From JAUNQW01 sp043424615 (lineage in GTDB: Bacteria > Bacillota > Bacilli > Lactobacillales > Carnobacteriaceae_A), in NCBI GenBank assembly GCA_043424615.1, contig JBHWOX010000006.1:1-38338 (forward strand): a stretch of DNA of 38,338 nt, in the 5' to 3' direction. A program made the translations under genes and the position numbers. Below the pieces are notes generated by a model, which did no database searches, was not told the DNA's origin, and saw only the letters and a program-made list of their open reading frames with translations. The stretch's first letter is position 1; each line of letters opens with the position of its first letter. Below are positions 16,045 to 25,017 of this stretch, piece after piece.

Positions 16045-17013
16045 TTAACGGGTGTAGTAATAATATAAAGTTTTATAAAGGGTTGGATTGATTTGGTACA
16101 GGCGCCAGGCAAATTTTTTAGCTGGAGAGATATGCTGGGATTGTTTGAATAGGTCTTCATATTGTTTGCCAATCATTTTTAATTGCTGGTCATAGGGTTG
16201 AACTGTTTTTCTATCCGGGCTTTTAGCAATCTTATAAGCCGTCGACAGCAAGCCATTAAATAAACGGCCAGCTGCTTGGCCAATCAAACTCTGGCTATAA
16301 CTTTTTGCTAGCATATCTTCTAGTAACCATTGCCGTTCGGTCACATTATCCATCTGCTTAGGATTAAAATCCTGGGCAACGATACTTTCTTGGTTTTCAA
16401 AATATAATATTCCTACACTAGTGGTACAGACTACCCTGTCAGCCTCTTCAAGGGTTAAATAACTGACACGAGCATCTTCATAAATCGTTCCTACCGGATA
16501 ACGAATATCGTTAAACAGCTCGCGGCGGTATATTTTATTCCAAGCGTAAAAATCTAAGCCATTGTAGGCAAACAGAGTCTCTAATGCTGCTTCTGTTTCA
16601 TCATATACAGCTGGGATTGCATTTTTTTCTTTGACCTTACTTTTATTGCTAAGGACCCGCTGAAAATTAAATATAAATAAATCCATCTGATAACGCTGAT
16701 AAGCATCCATAAATTCAGAAAATATATGGGGGGTAAAGGCATCATCGCTATCTAAAAAAGCAATAAAATCACCCTGAGCTAGGTCAATCCCTGCATTGCG
16801 GGCAGAGGATAAGCCTCCATTTTCTTTATGAATCACTTGGATGCGCGAATCTTTTTTACTCCAGTCTTCAGCCATTTTTCCCGATTGATCTGTAGAGCCA
16901 TCATCGACCAGAATAATTTCTAAATTTTGATAGCTTTGTTGGCATATGCTGCCCAAAGCACGATCTAAGGTATCCTCAACATTATAAATGGGAACAATCA
17001 CTGAAATTAACAT
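16045..17013 (-). CDS. Family 2 glycosyltransferase
   Basis: A 322-residue GT-A fold transferase. The N-terminus ISVIVPIYNVEDTLDRALGSIC, the nucleotide-sugar site ILVDDGSTDQSG, NGGLSSARNAGIDLAQGDFIAF and the metal-binding DSDDA are the standard GT2 landmarks. The second half (from about residue 120) contains FYAWNKIYRRELF and EDARVSYL, typical of capsule GT2 enzymes. There is no membrane segment. It should add one sugar to the lipid-linked repeat unit at the inner face of the membrane. Donor and linkage cannot be read from the sequence. The ribosome-binding site overlaps the preceding gene's end (7-base gap). Confidence 0.92.
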   Translation of the reverse strand: MLISVIVPIYNVEDTLDRALGSICQQSYQNLEIILVDDGSTDQSGKMAEDWSKKDSRIQVIHKENGGLSSARNAGIDLAQGDFIAFLDSDDAFTPHIFSEFMDAYQRYQMDLFIFNFQRVLSNKSKVKEKNAIPAVYDETEAALETLFAYNGLDFYAWNKIYRRELFNDIRYPVGTIYEDARVSYLTLEEADRVVCTTSVGILYFENQESIVAQDFNPKQMDNVTERQWLLEDMLAKSYSQSLIGQAAGRLFNGLLSTAYKIAKSPDRKTVQPYDQQLKMIGKQYEDLFKQSQHISPAKKFAWRLYQINPTLYKTLYYYYTR

Positions 17014-17020
17014 CCATACC

Positions 17021-17836
17021 CTACTTTCTTAAAAATCGTTGATAGAGTTTTGAGCGAAGTTGATTCGGAGCTAGGTTAAATGCCGCTTGTGCTCCATTTC
17101 GAATCAACCAATCTTTTGGGTCAGCTAGACCTAATTTATAAATAGTATTATAGGCTCGCACCGAATGTTTGAAATAATCCCAGCCGCCGCGCCGCTTATA
17201 CATTTCTTCATCTGCTCGTGCATAAACCAGGGGTTCTTGGATATTGTAAGTTTTGACCCCATGAGCCAACATCCGACACCATAAATAATAATCTTCATAC
17301 GACGTTAAATCTTGATAATTCCCCGCCTCTAGCACTGCTTGGCGGTTATAAAAGACGGTCATATGGTTAAAAGGGTTGCGTCTTTTAGCATATTCAAAAA
17401 TGTCATCATGATGTTCGGGAACCGTCCGTTTGACTTGAGCATCTTCCGGCTGCTTCTCAAATTCAAGTATTTCACTGCCTATCAATCCTAAATCCGGATG
17501 GTCTTTAAGACACTGGACTTGTTTTTCAAAACGGTCTTTACGGGCAATATCATCCGTATCCATCCGAGCAATCCAATCATGATTGGCTAGTCGCACCCCA
17601 TCAGCTAGAGCTTGGCCAAGCCCTCGATTCTTTTTAAAAGGATAAAGACGACAACTTTCAGGATTTTTCTTTTGAAAGTCTGCTAACACTTGCTGTAATT
17701 CATCGGTTAAAGGACCATCTTCAATGATGACATACTCATCCGCTTGAAGGGTCTGGTCCATTAAACTTTCCAGGCAAGCTTGCAAATAGTCTGCTTTTTC
17801 TTTCTTATACACTGACATCAAAACAGAAAATTTCAT
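17021..17836 (-). CDS. Family 2 glycosyltransferase (short type)
   Basis: A 271-residue GT2 enzyme. SVLMSVYKKEKADYLQACLESL opens the fold, VIIEDGPLTDEL is the nucleotide-binding region, NRGLGQALADGV and WIARMDTDDIARKDRF carry the DxD-type site, and DYYLWCRMLAHG the acceptor side. This shape resembles the amylovoran/capsule GT2 group that often transfers galactose or related sugars, but the donor cannot be assigned. The gene has AGGAGG upstream, 12 bases after the polymerase gene, and belongs to the leftward operon. Confidence 0.92.
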   Translation of the reverse strand: MKFSVLMSVYKKEKADYLQACLESLMDQTLQADEYVIIEDGPLTDELQQVLADFQKKNPESCRLYPFKKNRGLGQALADGVRLANHDWIARMDTDDIARKDRFEKQVQCLKDHPDLGLIGSEILEFEKQPEDAQVKRTVPEHHDDIFEYAKRRNPFNHMTVFYNRQAVLEAGNYQDLTSYEDYYLWCRMLAHGVKTYNIQEPLVYARADEEMYKRRGGWDYFKHSVRAYNTIYKLGLADPKDWLIRNGAQAAFNLAPNQLRSKLYQRFLRK

Positions 17837-17848
17837 GATTTCCTCCTA

Positions 17849-19330
17849 TTAAGCCACTGGCATCTTAGCTTTTAAATAACTTAGATAGCCGGCATACGTC
17901 CAAAAGATAAAGCCAATCGAATTTCCGTTTGAAAAGACAATATGAGTTTCAACCAGATTATCAACTAAGATAGCAATCAACATAATTAAAATGGTCGCGA
18001 ATAATTGGTGGTCAGTTCGATTCCAATCAAATTTTTTAGAAAAAAGAAAGGCAAGATGGTGATAGGCATACAAGCCTGCCCAAATAACAAATAAGCTCGT
18101 CCCCACCAGACCGGTATAAACCAGGATGGACACATAAGCATTATGCATATTACCTGACGCTCGCTTCAATTCAGACCGGCTGATTTGATCTAATTTAGAG
18201 CTGTCAATTTGTACGGGAGCTTCAAACTCTCCCAAATCTCGGTAGAGATCAGCGTCAGCTAAACCAAAGAGTGGTCGTTGTTTTAAAGCTTTTAAACCGG
18301 CTCGCCAAATGGTAAAACGACCAGATGAAAGCTCGGAGTTTTCGTCACTGTGTTGAATAACGATAGGACTAGGACGATTGTCGGCAGAGCCAGCGTTCAT
18401 GCCTTCAGAAAAACTTAAGTTGGCCTCCCCTTGCAGCACATCTTGGGTGAATTCTACTGTCGAAGGGAGGTAGGACAGGATTTGCTGGCTAGCATTGTTA
18501 CAAGCTGAAAATAAAAAGAGAGACGCCAAGACAGTTAAAGCTGCTTTAAATATATGGCGGAAATAGCGTCGATCTTTTTGAAGCCGGTGAACCAAAAGAA
18601 GAAAAACGATAAACAACATGCTGGCAATGATGGATAAGCGAGTGCCTCGGGAACTGGATAAGGTGAAGTAAAGGTATTGAACGAAGATGTTGACCAGATA
18701 GAGAGTTTGAAAATGGTTCCAGCTTCCTCTTTTTAATATATTATTGACGAAAGAAAGGAAAACTGAAAGTAAACCAAGCATCGAACCGAAATTAGGGCTA
18801 GTGTAAACCCCGAACAAACGATTTTCTAAAAATCCCTGTCTCATCCAAGTTTCCCCTGTTCCATTGATTACCCAATACTGAGCGTTGATTGCGAATAAGA
18901 TCAAGGAAACTAGGGCCGTAAAAAACAAGACATAGATGACGCAATCATTAAAACGAATCATCCATTTTTTAGTGTCATCCAAGTTTTCGTTCCGGTCATA
19001 AGGATAAACCAGTAAGAGTGAAAGGGCCAAATAAGACCAATTCACAGGGCCTTGAGGAAATTGATAGGAAATATTTAATACAACTGAAAAAGCGTAGGAT
19101 ACCAATATTAAAACCACTAACCAGCTATATTTAGGTTGGAACATTATTTTTTCAAAGAAAAAATCCTTGATCACCAAGTATATCCCCCAAAATAAAATAA
19201 TTTTGATAGGAATGACTTCCAAATTAAAATTACTGGGTACATTTTGGAAGATATAAAAAAATATGGCAATTAAACGAAAAATATGGTGGTTATGGATGAT
19301 ATTTCCTATTTTAGATGCAAGATTAGACAT
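17849..19330 (-). CDS. Wzy-like O-antigen/capsule polymerase
   Basis: A 493-residue integral membrane protein with about 11 hydrophobic segments and one large extracytoplasmic loop (about residues 270-390). The loop carries SSGRFTIWRAGLKALKQRPLFG, the RxxxW and GRxxxW-type signature of the Wzy_C/O-antigen ligase superfamily, and further on GNMHNAYVSILVYTGLVG, where the His-Asn pair is typical of the catalytic loop. Such proteins polymerise repeat units on undecaprenyl diphosphate outside the membrane. An O-antigen-ligase-like role is possible, but in a Gram-positive polysaccharide locus with Wzx the polymerase role is more likely. The gap to the preceding gene is 13 bases. Confidence 0.85.
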   Translation of the reverse strand: MSNLASKIGNIIHNHHIFRLIAIFFYIFQNVPSNFNLEVIPIKIILFWGIYLVIKDFFFEKIMFQPKYSWLVVLILVSYAFSVVLNISYQFPQGPVNWSYLALSLLLVYPYDRNENLDDTKKWMIRFNDCVIYVLFFTALVSLILFAINAQYWVINGTGETWMRQGFLENRLFGVYTSPNFGSMLGLLSVFLSFVNNILKRGSWNHFQTLYLVNIFVQYLYFTLSSSRGTRLSIIASMLFIVFLLLVHRLQKDRRYFRHIFKAALTVLASLFLFSACNNASQQILSYLPSTVEFTQDVLQGEANLSFSEGMNAGSADNRPSPIVIQHSDENSELSSGRFTIWRAGLKALKQRPLFGLADADLYRDLGEFEAPVQIDSSKLDQISRSELKRASGNMHNAYVSILVYTGLVGTSLFVIWAGLYAYHHLAFLFSKKFDWNRTDHQLFATILIMLIAILVDNLVETHIVFSNGNSIGFIFWTYAGYLSYLKAKMPVA

Positions 19331-19343
19331 ACTTATTCTCCCA

Positions 19344-20435
19344 CTATAATGTTTTTAAAACTTCTTTTAATTCTTCTTTATTTTCAACCGAATAAAGGTC
19401 CATGCCATCGACTTCACATAGGGTTTGGATACTTTTTAAGCTCTTAGTTAGAATATCCATGGTTTTTTTACCGCGATTCTGATCTTTTTTCAACACCATC
19501 TCAGTTAAAGCAATCGCCGGTAAGTTCCGACCGAACATGATTGGCGAAGAAAAAAGGGCGGTTGAATTGACTGCAATGGGCACCCATTGAACTTCTTGCT
19601 GTTCTTCTAAGATAAACAATTCCCAAGGCAAGGAGCTTTCAATGATTTGAGCGCCACGTTCCTCATACTTCTCTCTATCTTGTCTTGGATGCAACTTAAG
19701 ATAGAGCGGAATCCCCCACTCTTCCGTCCAAATTTTCAGCTGGTCATAGAGTTCAAATTCATCGATGGCGGTTTGATCCTTGGAAAAGGGTTGGTCCAGG
19801 TAGATGAGTTTGGTCTTTTTTTCTTTTGGCTGAGGATGATGGTTGATCTGCAAATCAAAAATAGAGCTTAAAGCTGCAGTAGCTGGATTGTCATCTTTTA
19901 AGATAGGGATTGGCCGGACCTGTTTGCTGGCTCGGTTTTTGACTAGATCAGGTCGGTAGAGATAATAATAATCATAACTGGCCCGGTAAATGGACCGGCT
20001 GTTGAGCCGATTTTTTATTTTATCTTTCAAGCGATCATTATATATAATGGGGGCCTGGGTATAGGCTCCCATCCCATCTTCAATGTAATTTAATTTCATG
20101 TCGGGATTTAATTTTTTACCTGCGGCATAAAAGAGATGGACAAAATAAGTGTCACCAGAAATATACATCTGCTGGATTTTTTCGTCCATATAAGGGTTTT
20201 CCCCTCGAACCAGCCAAGCCATTTTTTTCATGCTGCTGACATCCTTCATGGCATCATCTAAAACTTGAACTTTTAATTGGGGATAGATTTCCCTCATCCG
20301 TTTTTGCAATTCTTCCGCCTGGTCTAGGCTTCGATATAAAATCAGTGTGCTCTCTTCCCCTAGAAAATAATGCTGGTAAACATTGATTATATTAATGATT
20401 TGCAAGGGGGTCCAAGCAAAAAATAGATGGTTCAT
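19344..20435 (-). CDS. Sialyltransferase-like glycosyltransferase (GT52/polysialyltransferase type)
   Basis: A 363-residue cytoplasmic GT-B-like protein. It has the three motifs shared by bacterial sialyltransferases: an acidic-acidic-Gly motif EDG (residues 119-121 in NYIEDGMGAY), an HP motif (249-250 in LKLHPRQDRE), and a Ser/Thr motif (VNSTALFSS, about 290-297). The N-terminus HLFFAWTPLQIINIINVY is typical of GT52 and related capsule transferases. It probably uses the CMP-activated nonulosonate made by the genes just upstream. The start is ATG at 20435, with AAGGGA six bases upstream. The ATG at 20450 has no ribosome-binding site. A hairpin separates it from the upstream lipoprotein gene. 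Confidence 0.78.
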   Translation of the reverse strand: MNHLFFAWTPLQIINIINVYQHYFLGEESTLILYRSLDQAEELQKRMREIYPQLKVQVLDDAMKDVSSMKKMAWLVRGENPYMDEKIQQMYISGDTYFVHLFYAAGKKLNPDMKLNYIEDGMGAYTQAPIIYNDRLKDKIKNRLNSRSIYRASYDYYYLYRPDLVKNRASKQVRPIPILKDDNPATAALSSIFDLQINHHPQPKEKKTKLIYLDQPFSKDQTAIDEFELYDQLKIWTEEWGIPLYLKLHPRQDREKYEERGAQIIESSLPWELFILEEQQEVQWVPIAVNSTALFSSPIMFGRNLPAIALTEMVLKKDQNRGKKTMDILTKSLKSIQTLCEVDGMDLYSVENKEELKEVLKTL

Positions 20436-20523
20436 TATACATCCCTTCATTCAAATCGAGCGATTATTCTAACGAAAATTGATCCACTTACACCTTCCAT
20501 CCTCAGGCTTTGATGAATAAATG

Positions 20524-20551
20524 TGAGGCTGTGACCCATGCCACAGCCTCA
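20524..20551 (-). terminator. Hairpin splitting the polysaccharide operon
   Basis: A perfect 10-bp stem (TGAGGCTGTG with CACAGCCTCA, 8-base loop) lies just after the sulfotransferase-like gene. The following minus-strand tract is only moderately T-rich, so it may attenuate rather than fully stop transcription into the transferase and assembly genes. Confidence 0.55.
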
Positions 20552-20558
20552 CAGCATT

Positions 20559-22304
20559 TTATTCAAAGAAAAAGCCTCTTTGATCTAATTTTTTAATACG
20601 ATACGACCAGGATGGAATATCGTAGGCGTATTGTCGAATTAATTCACCATTTTGGTCATACTCCCCGAGTATATTTGTCGTTCCACTATTGGTAATGAAA
20701 TGACCTCGATAAACCTGTGAGGATGAAACGATTGGAGAGTAAGGGATTTCAATTTGTTGGACAAGGTCATAGGTTCGATTTTTTTCATCCACTCTCAGAG
20801 TATAATGATAGGAAGAAGGGTCTTCAAGTGTCCCCTTATCATCCTGCATGCCTGCAGGTACTGGAGCAGTGAAGTCAGGCCGAGAATTCATCCGCCAATA
20901 ATTATTATCAAAAAGAGTCAAATCATAATGGCCATCATCAATCCCATTGCTTTGGAAAAATACCGCATGCTGGCCGCCGGTCGGTTTAAAAGAACTGGCC
21001 GCTTGTAATAAATAGTTTTCATAACCTGACCCCTGCCAAACTTCCGGTCGACCAATGATGTAATCTAACTCAGGTTGGTCTAAAACATTTGAAAATTTAA
21101 TGATTGATGAATTTTCACGGGCACTCAAGACCAACTCATCGCCATTCAGCACATCGATAGAATTGATATGAATCCAATCCAAATCATTGAGTTCCCCTTC
21201 TTCATTAAAGTAAGTGCTGGCATAGCTATCGTTTTCAGTGATTTCTCCCTGCCAATCCTTACCTTCAGCTATTAATTGATCTTTATAAGCTTGAGCGTTA
21301 GCTTGGTAATTAGCCATCACGGGGTCAAAATAACCAGATAACAAATCTTTAAGATCAATGATTTCCTCATATTCACCAGTCTTTAAGTCTAGATAAAGGA
21401 CAGTATCTTCAATGGTTGGAGCTTGATGTTCATTGGTTAAGAGAAAAGCACCAGTCTTATCATCATTTAAGGCAAAATCATGGTGCATGCTGTAATCCTC
21501 AATGTAATAAACACGTTCAGGCTGCCCTAAAGCATTCATCAAAATTAATTTTTCATTGCTGACCTTGATTAAAAAATGCTGGTCATCTACTTTTTCAATA
21601 TTTTCTAAGCGGCCGCCATCAGAAGCAAGTTCACTCCGAATAGTTCCTTCATTATCAAACATATAGGAGTATTTTGCATATTTTTGAGAGCTTCCCATAC
21701 TTGAAAACCAGCCTTGGCTTGGATCTTTGTGGTCACTTGATTCGATAATTTCCACCTGCTGGCCGTATTCTGGTAAAGATATTGCTGGCATATGTATGTT
21801 TAAATCATAGTCATGAATGAGTTCATCTTGTTCATCATATAAGCTGATGTGCAGTTGGTTTTGGACCCCTGGTACAAGACCCATGATAATAAATTCAAAA
21901 GCTTGAGCTTGCCGGGCTTGATTAATGGCTTTGGCGGTGAAGTCACTGGCTGTTTCCGCTTGAATGTGGTACTCCACCCGCTCGATTCTTTCGTCCGGGT
22001 CTGGAATGAAACTATAGATGGATTGGGTAAAGGTCCCAAAAGGATTTCTTATAAAGATAGCGTCCTCAAAGCTTTGACTCTTTTCTTGCAAACTCTTAAT
22101 TTCATTTGACAGGCTTGCTTGAATGTCCTCATCGTAATAAGAAATATCTTCTTCTGTTTGCTTTAAGCTTAATAATTGTAGATCTGTCGACGGATCACTG
22201 TCGACTTCTTCATAATAACTCTTCCTATGATCTGCTGGCTCTCCAGTCCCAGCTCCTTGGCAAGCTGATAAAAACAAAACAAAAAATATTATGAGTAATT
22301 TAAT
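20559..22304 (-). CDS. Arylsulfotransferase-like lipoprotein with inferred ATT start
   Basis: A 581-residue extracytoplasmic protein. The first ordinary start codon in frame (TTG at 22277) would leave only MFLSAC, too short for a signal. Reading from ATT at 22304 gives a normal lipoprotein signal (KLLIIFFVLFLSAC, lipobox LSAC), and AGGTGG lies four bases before it, overlapping the neuB-like stop. The mature part resembles the beta-propeller arylsulfotransferase (AssT) family. Motifs at expected places are MHHDF (His274/275), DWIHINSID (His379), LSAREN (Arg396) and GGQHAVFF (His445), matching the four active-site residues described for E. coli AssT. No cysteine exists besides the lipobox. AssT moves sulfate from a phenolic sulfate ester to another acceptor without PAPS. 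Here a glycan acceptor is speculation. Confidence 0.75.
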   Translation of the reverse strand: MKLLIIFFVLFLSACQGAGTGEPADHRKSYYEEVDSDPSTDLQLLSLKQTEEDISYYDEDIQASLSNEIKSLQEKSQSFEDAIFIRNPFGTFTQSIYSFIPDPDERIERVEYHIQAETASDFTAKAINQARQAQAFEFIIMGLVPGVQNQLHISLYDEQDELIHDYDLNIHMPAISLPEYGQQVEIIESSDHKDPSQGWFSSMGSSQKYAKYSYMFDNEGTIRSELASDGGRLENIEKVDDQHFLIKVSNEKLILMNALGQPERVYYIEDYSMHHDFALNDDKTGAFLLTNEHQAPTIEDTVLYLDLKTGEYEEIIDLKDLLSGYFDPVMANYQANAQAYKDQLIAEGKDWQGEITENDSYASTYFNEEGELNDLDWIHINSIDVLNGDELVLSARENSSIIKFSNVLDQPELDYIIGRPEVWQGSGYENYLLQAASSFKPTGGQHAVFFQSNGIDDGHYDLTLFDNNYWRMNSRPDFTAPVPAGMQDDKGTLEDPSSYHYTLRVDEKNRTYDLVQQIEIPYSPIVSSSQVYRGHFITNSGTTNILGEYDQNGELIRQYAYDIPSWSYRIKKLDQRGFFFE

Positions 22305-22312
22305 GTTACCAC

Positions 22313-23377
22313 CTACTTTTCTATATCTTCATATTTTAATATACTGTCTTCTTTCATTTCGTTTTTTAATGTTTTACCAATGACCTGCTGAATATCTGCC
22401 GGTGAAATCCCGGTCCCCGGACGTTTGAATGTGAGAACATCCTCGGTTAAAACGGTTCCTGCCGGAAGGTCTTGCGTTAAGACGATTGAACGGCGAGCAT
22501 TCTCACGGGCTGCTTGCTGGGTATCAAGATTAATTTCGTCACTACCGCGGATGGTCATTTGAAAGTCTAGGGCTTTTTTTAATTTTTTCATATCTTTTGG
22601 ATCCATGGCGTGATAATGGTCGTTGCCCGCTAAGCTTTTATCTAAAGTATAGTGTTTTTCAATCACACACGCGCCTAATGCGACCGCTGTTTTAATCACA
22701 TCCATCTGTTCATCCGGCTTAGTATGGTCAGAATAGCCAATGGTATAGTCAGGAAATTCTGCTTTCAAGGTCTTGATCAAATCTAAATTAGCATGGGCAT
22801 ATGGAGTCGGGTATTCTAAGACACAGTGCAACAAGATAATATCTGAATTCCCTGTACTTTCGATGACGTCTACCGCCCGATGAATTTCTTCCATAGTTGA
22901 AGCGCCCGTTGAGAGTAAGATGGTTTTTCCTTTTTTCGCTTGGTACTCAATAAAAGGGAGATTGGACAAATCGGATGAAGATATTTTATAAACATCCATT
23001 AATTCATCCAAATAATCTGCTGATTCAAAATCAAAAGCCGTGCTAAAAAAATCGATCCCTTGTTCATGGCAATAATTGGAAAGTTCTTTATATTCTTCAT
23101 AACCGAAGGAATCAAATTTTTTAAAAAGCTCATACTGTGATCGAGTCGATTCCTCTGAGGTATCCCAATAGGAAGGTGAATATTTAGAAGCAATCGTTTC
23201 TGCCTTATAGGTCTGAAATTTAACTGCATCCATCTCGCTTGCTTTAGCTTGGTCAATCATTTTTTTGGCGGCTTGCATAGGGCTAATCCCCTCTTTGCTA
23301 GCAATATCATAATAATTGACACCAATTTCACCAATAATGTAATAACCCTGATTTTGTATGCTTTCATATATTGACAT
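22313..23377 (-). CDS. Nonulosonic acid synthase (NeuB/LegI/PseI family)
   Basis: A 354-residue enzyme with an N-terminal TIM barrel and a C-terminal antifreeze-like SAF domain (from about residue 290, RRSIVLTQDLPAGTVLTEDVL, KRPGTGISPADIQQVIGK). Barrel landmarks are IIGEIGVNYYD, DAVKFQTYKAET, YKISSSDLSNLPFI, ILLSTGAST, LLHCVLEYPTPY, YSDHT and EKHYTLDKSLAGNDHYHAMDP. It condenses phosphoenolpyruvate with a six-carbon amino sugar to give a nine-carbon acid. Whether the product is Neu5Ac, legionaminic or pseudaminic acid cannot be settled by eye. The PseG-like domain in the preceding gene favours a bacterial-type diamino sugar. It lies two bases after that gene and its stop overlaps the next gene's ribosome-binding site. 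Confidence 0.92.
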   Translation of the reverse strand: MSIYESIQNQGYYIIGEIGVNYYDIASKEGISPMQAAKKMIDQAKASEMDAVKFQTYKAETIASKYSPSYWDTSEESTRSQYELFKKFDSFGYEEYKELSNYCHEQGIDFFSTAFDFESADYLDELMDVYKISSSDLSNLPFIEYQAKKGKTILLSTGASTMEEIHRAVDVIESTGNSDIILLHCVLEYPTPYAHANLDLIKTLKAEFPDYTIGYSDHTKPDEQMDVIKTAVALGACVIEKHYTLDKSLAGNDHYHAMDPKDMKKLKKALDFQMTIRGSDEINLDTQQAARENARRSIVLTQDLPAGTVLTEDVLTFKRPGTGISPADIQQVIGKTLKNEMKEDSILKYEDIEK

Positions 23378-23379
23378 CT

Positions 23380-25017
23380 TTATTCTCCTAAAATTATTCC
23401 TTTCACCCGGTCAATGCCGTGGCGTAAGTCTATTTCCTTCATTTGCTCATGCATTTGCTGTCTAATTTGGTCGGTTTCAATCAGCCATTGAATCGTATTG
23501 GCAATGGTTTGCTCATCAAGAGCTGAGCCTAAGCCTAAATTGATGAAGCCATTAGGGAGATAACCAAAATCATGAGTTAATTCCCTTTCGTTTTGTGCCA
23601 GTAATATGGTCGGAACGGCCATTGATGCTAATTCTAACATGGTTCGCCCTTGAGAAGAAACGGCTAAATCCGCTTTTTTCATATAACTCGCCATATTCTG
23701 TACATTCTGAATGACTTTTATCTGGTGTTTAGATTGCTGGGCTTGCTTTTTGAGACTATCAAATTGAGGATAACCCGGTCCCACAATCACGTCAAACTCC
23801 ATTTGACAGGATTCACCCAGTGAATTAAAGGCAGAAATTAATTTAGAGCTTAAATTACTCGGATCTACCCCACCGAAAATAACGAGCAATCGGCGAACCT
23901 CTGGCTGGAAGTCTTGGGGTTGACTAATAAGAAATTCATCCCGCAAGAGATAATAGTGACTACCCCAATAGTAATGGTCGCCCATGGGCTGGGGAGCATA
24001 TAAATCGTTAATGACAGCATCCGCAAAGCGCCCCCCTGGTCCTAAGTCTTCAAAATTGACCACTCGAATATCTTTTGCTTTCAATTTTTGAATATAATCG
24101 ACCTGGGTGTCTAATATATCGTTAATGACGATATCGATTTTATTTTTTTCAATCAACTCTAACAATTGGTCTTCCTCTTGAATGACCGTATAAGGCAGAA
24201 AGCTTGCTTCAAGTTTTTGTATGGCTAGGTCTGAATAAGCAGAGGTCACAAACTCAACCTGGTGGTCAATCAGCTGGTAGGCCAAGGATAAGCCTCGGTA
24301 GACATGACCTAAACCAATTTCTGAATAAGCCTCGACGCGTATGAGAATATGTTTTTTACTTAATTCCTTTTCTGCTACCCACCAATCTTGAGCAGTGTCA
24401 ACATCTACGGCTTCGTTTTCATCTACTTCAAAGACGGCCACCTCTTGGCCCATTCTTGAGTGTTCTTGAATAGACGAAGAGCGAGTCATTAAAAAGGCCC
24501 CGGTTTCCACAAAATGAGCTGGCAAGTATTGGCGGTTCAAGCGTTTTTCATAATTAGGAACGATTCGCTCTTGATCATTTTGACCCCATGACAGATGAGG
24601 ATGGTTAACCGCACTAATCAGAGTGTCAATCTGCTTTTCTTCCATCATATAATCGATGGCGGCATCCAATGTTTTTACTTTTAACAAGGGAGAGGTGGCT
24701 TGGAGGGTAATAATTAAATCGTAGTCCTGTCCCGATTGTTCTTTCATCTTTTGATAAGCATCAAAAATAACAGGATCTAAAGTCACCTCGTCAGACGATA
24801 AGTCGCCCGAGCGTTTGATAATTTCTGCTCCGTACTGTTGAGCGATTTGGGCAATTTCTGTATCATCGGTCGACACACAAACGTCCATATCAAACCGGCT
24901 GGCTAAAGCATTTTTGATAGCATAAGCGATTAAGGGTTGACCATTGAGTAGGCGGACATTTTTTCGTGGTATGCCTTTGGACCCTCCACGGGCGGGTATG
25001 ACGGCTAAGATATTCAT
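23380..25017 (-). CDS. CMP-nonulosonate synthetase fused to a PseG-like domain
   Basis: A 545-residue two-domain protein. Residues 1-220 are a CMP-sialate/nonulosonate cytidylyltransferase: AVIPARGGSKGIPRKNV (P-loop-like), TLQATSPLL, ETGAFL and the metal-binding VDVDT near 205. Residues 222-545 form a GT-B-like domain with IGLGHVYRG (His238 and Arg241), as in PseG, whose conserved histidine cuts UDP from 2,4-diacetamido-trideoxyhexose. FGGVDPSN, SQGRTMLELASMAVPTILL and ERELTHDFGYL follow the PseG/SpsG pattern. The protein would thus provide two non-consecutive steps, release of the precursor sugar and CMP activation of the acid. The neighbouring synthase does the step in between. The ATG directly follows the TAA of the lipoprotein gene, with AGGAGG eight bases upstream. 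Confidence 0.88.
   Translation of the reverse strand: MNILAVIPARGGSKGIPRKNVRLLNGQPLIAYAIKNALASRFDMDVCVSTDDTEIAQIAQQYGAEIIKRSGDLSSDEVTLDPVIFDAYQKMKEQSGQDYDLIITLQATSPLLKVKTLDAAIDYMMEEKQIDTLISAVNHPHLSWGQNDQERIVPNYEKRLNRQYLPAHFVETGAFLMTRSSSIQEHSRMGQEVAVFEVDENEAVDVDTAQDWWVAEKELSKKHILIRVEAYSEIGLGHVYRGLSLAYQLIDHQVEFVTSAYSDLAIQKLEASFLPYTVIQEEDQLLELIEKNKIDIVINDILDTQVDYIQKLKAKDIRVVNFEDLGPGGRFADAVINDLYAPQPMGDHYYWGSHYYLLRDEFLISQPQDFQPEVRRLLVIFGGVDPSNLSSKLISAFNSLGESCQMEFDVIVGPGYPQFDSLKKQAQQSKHQIKVIQNVQNMASYMKKADLAVSSQGRTMLELASMAVPTILLAQNERELTHDFGYLPNGFINLGLGSALDEQTIANTIQWLIETDQIRQQMHEQMKEIDLRHGIDRVKGIILGE

Noticed and set aside
20559..22277. Sulfotransferase-like gene as an N-terminally truncated pseudogene
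   Set aside because: An ATT codon with a ribosome-binding site upstream restores a full lipoprotein signal, and the rest of the frame is intact.
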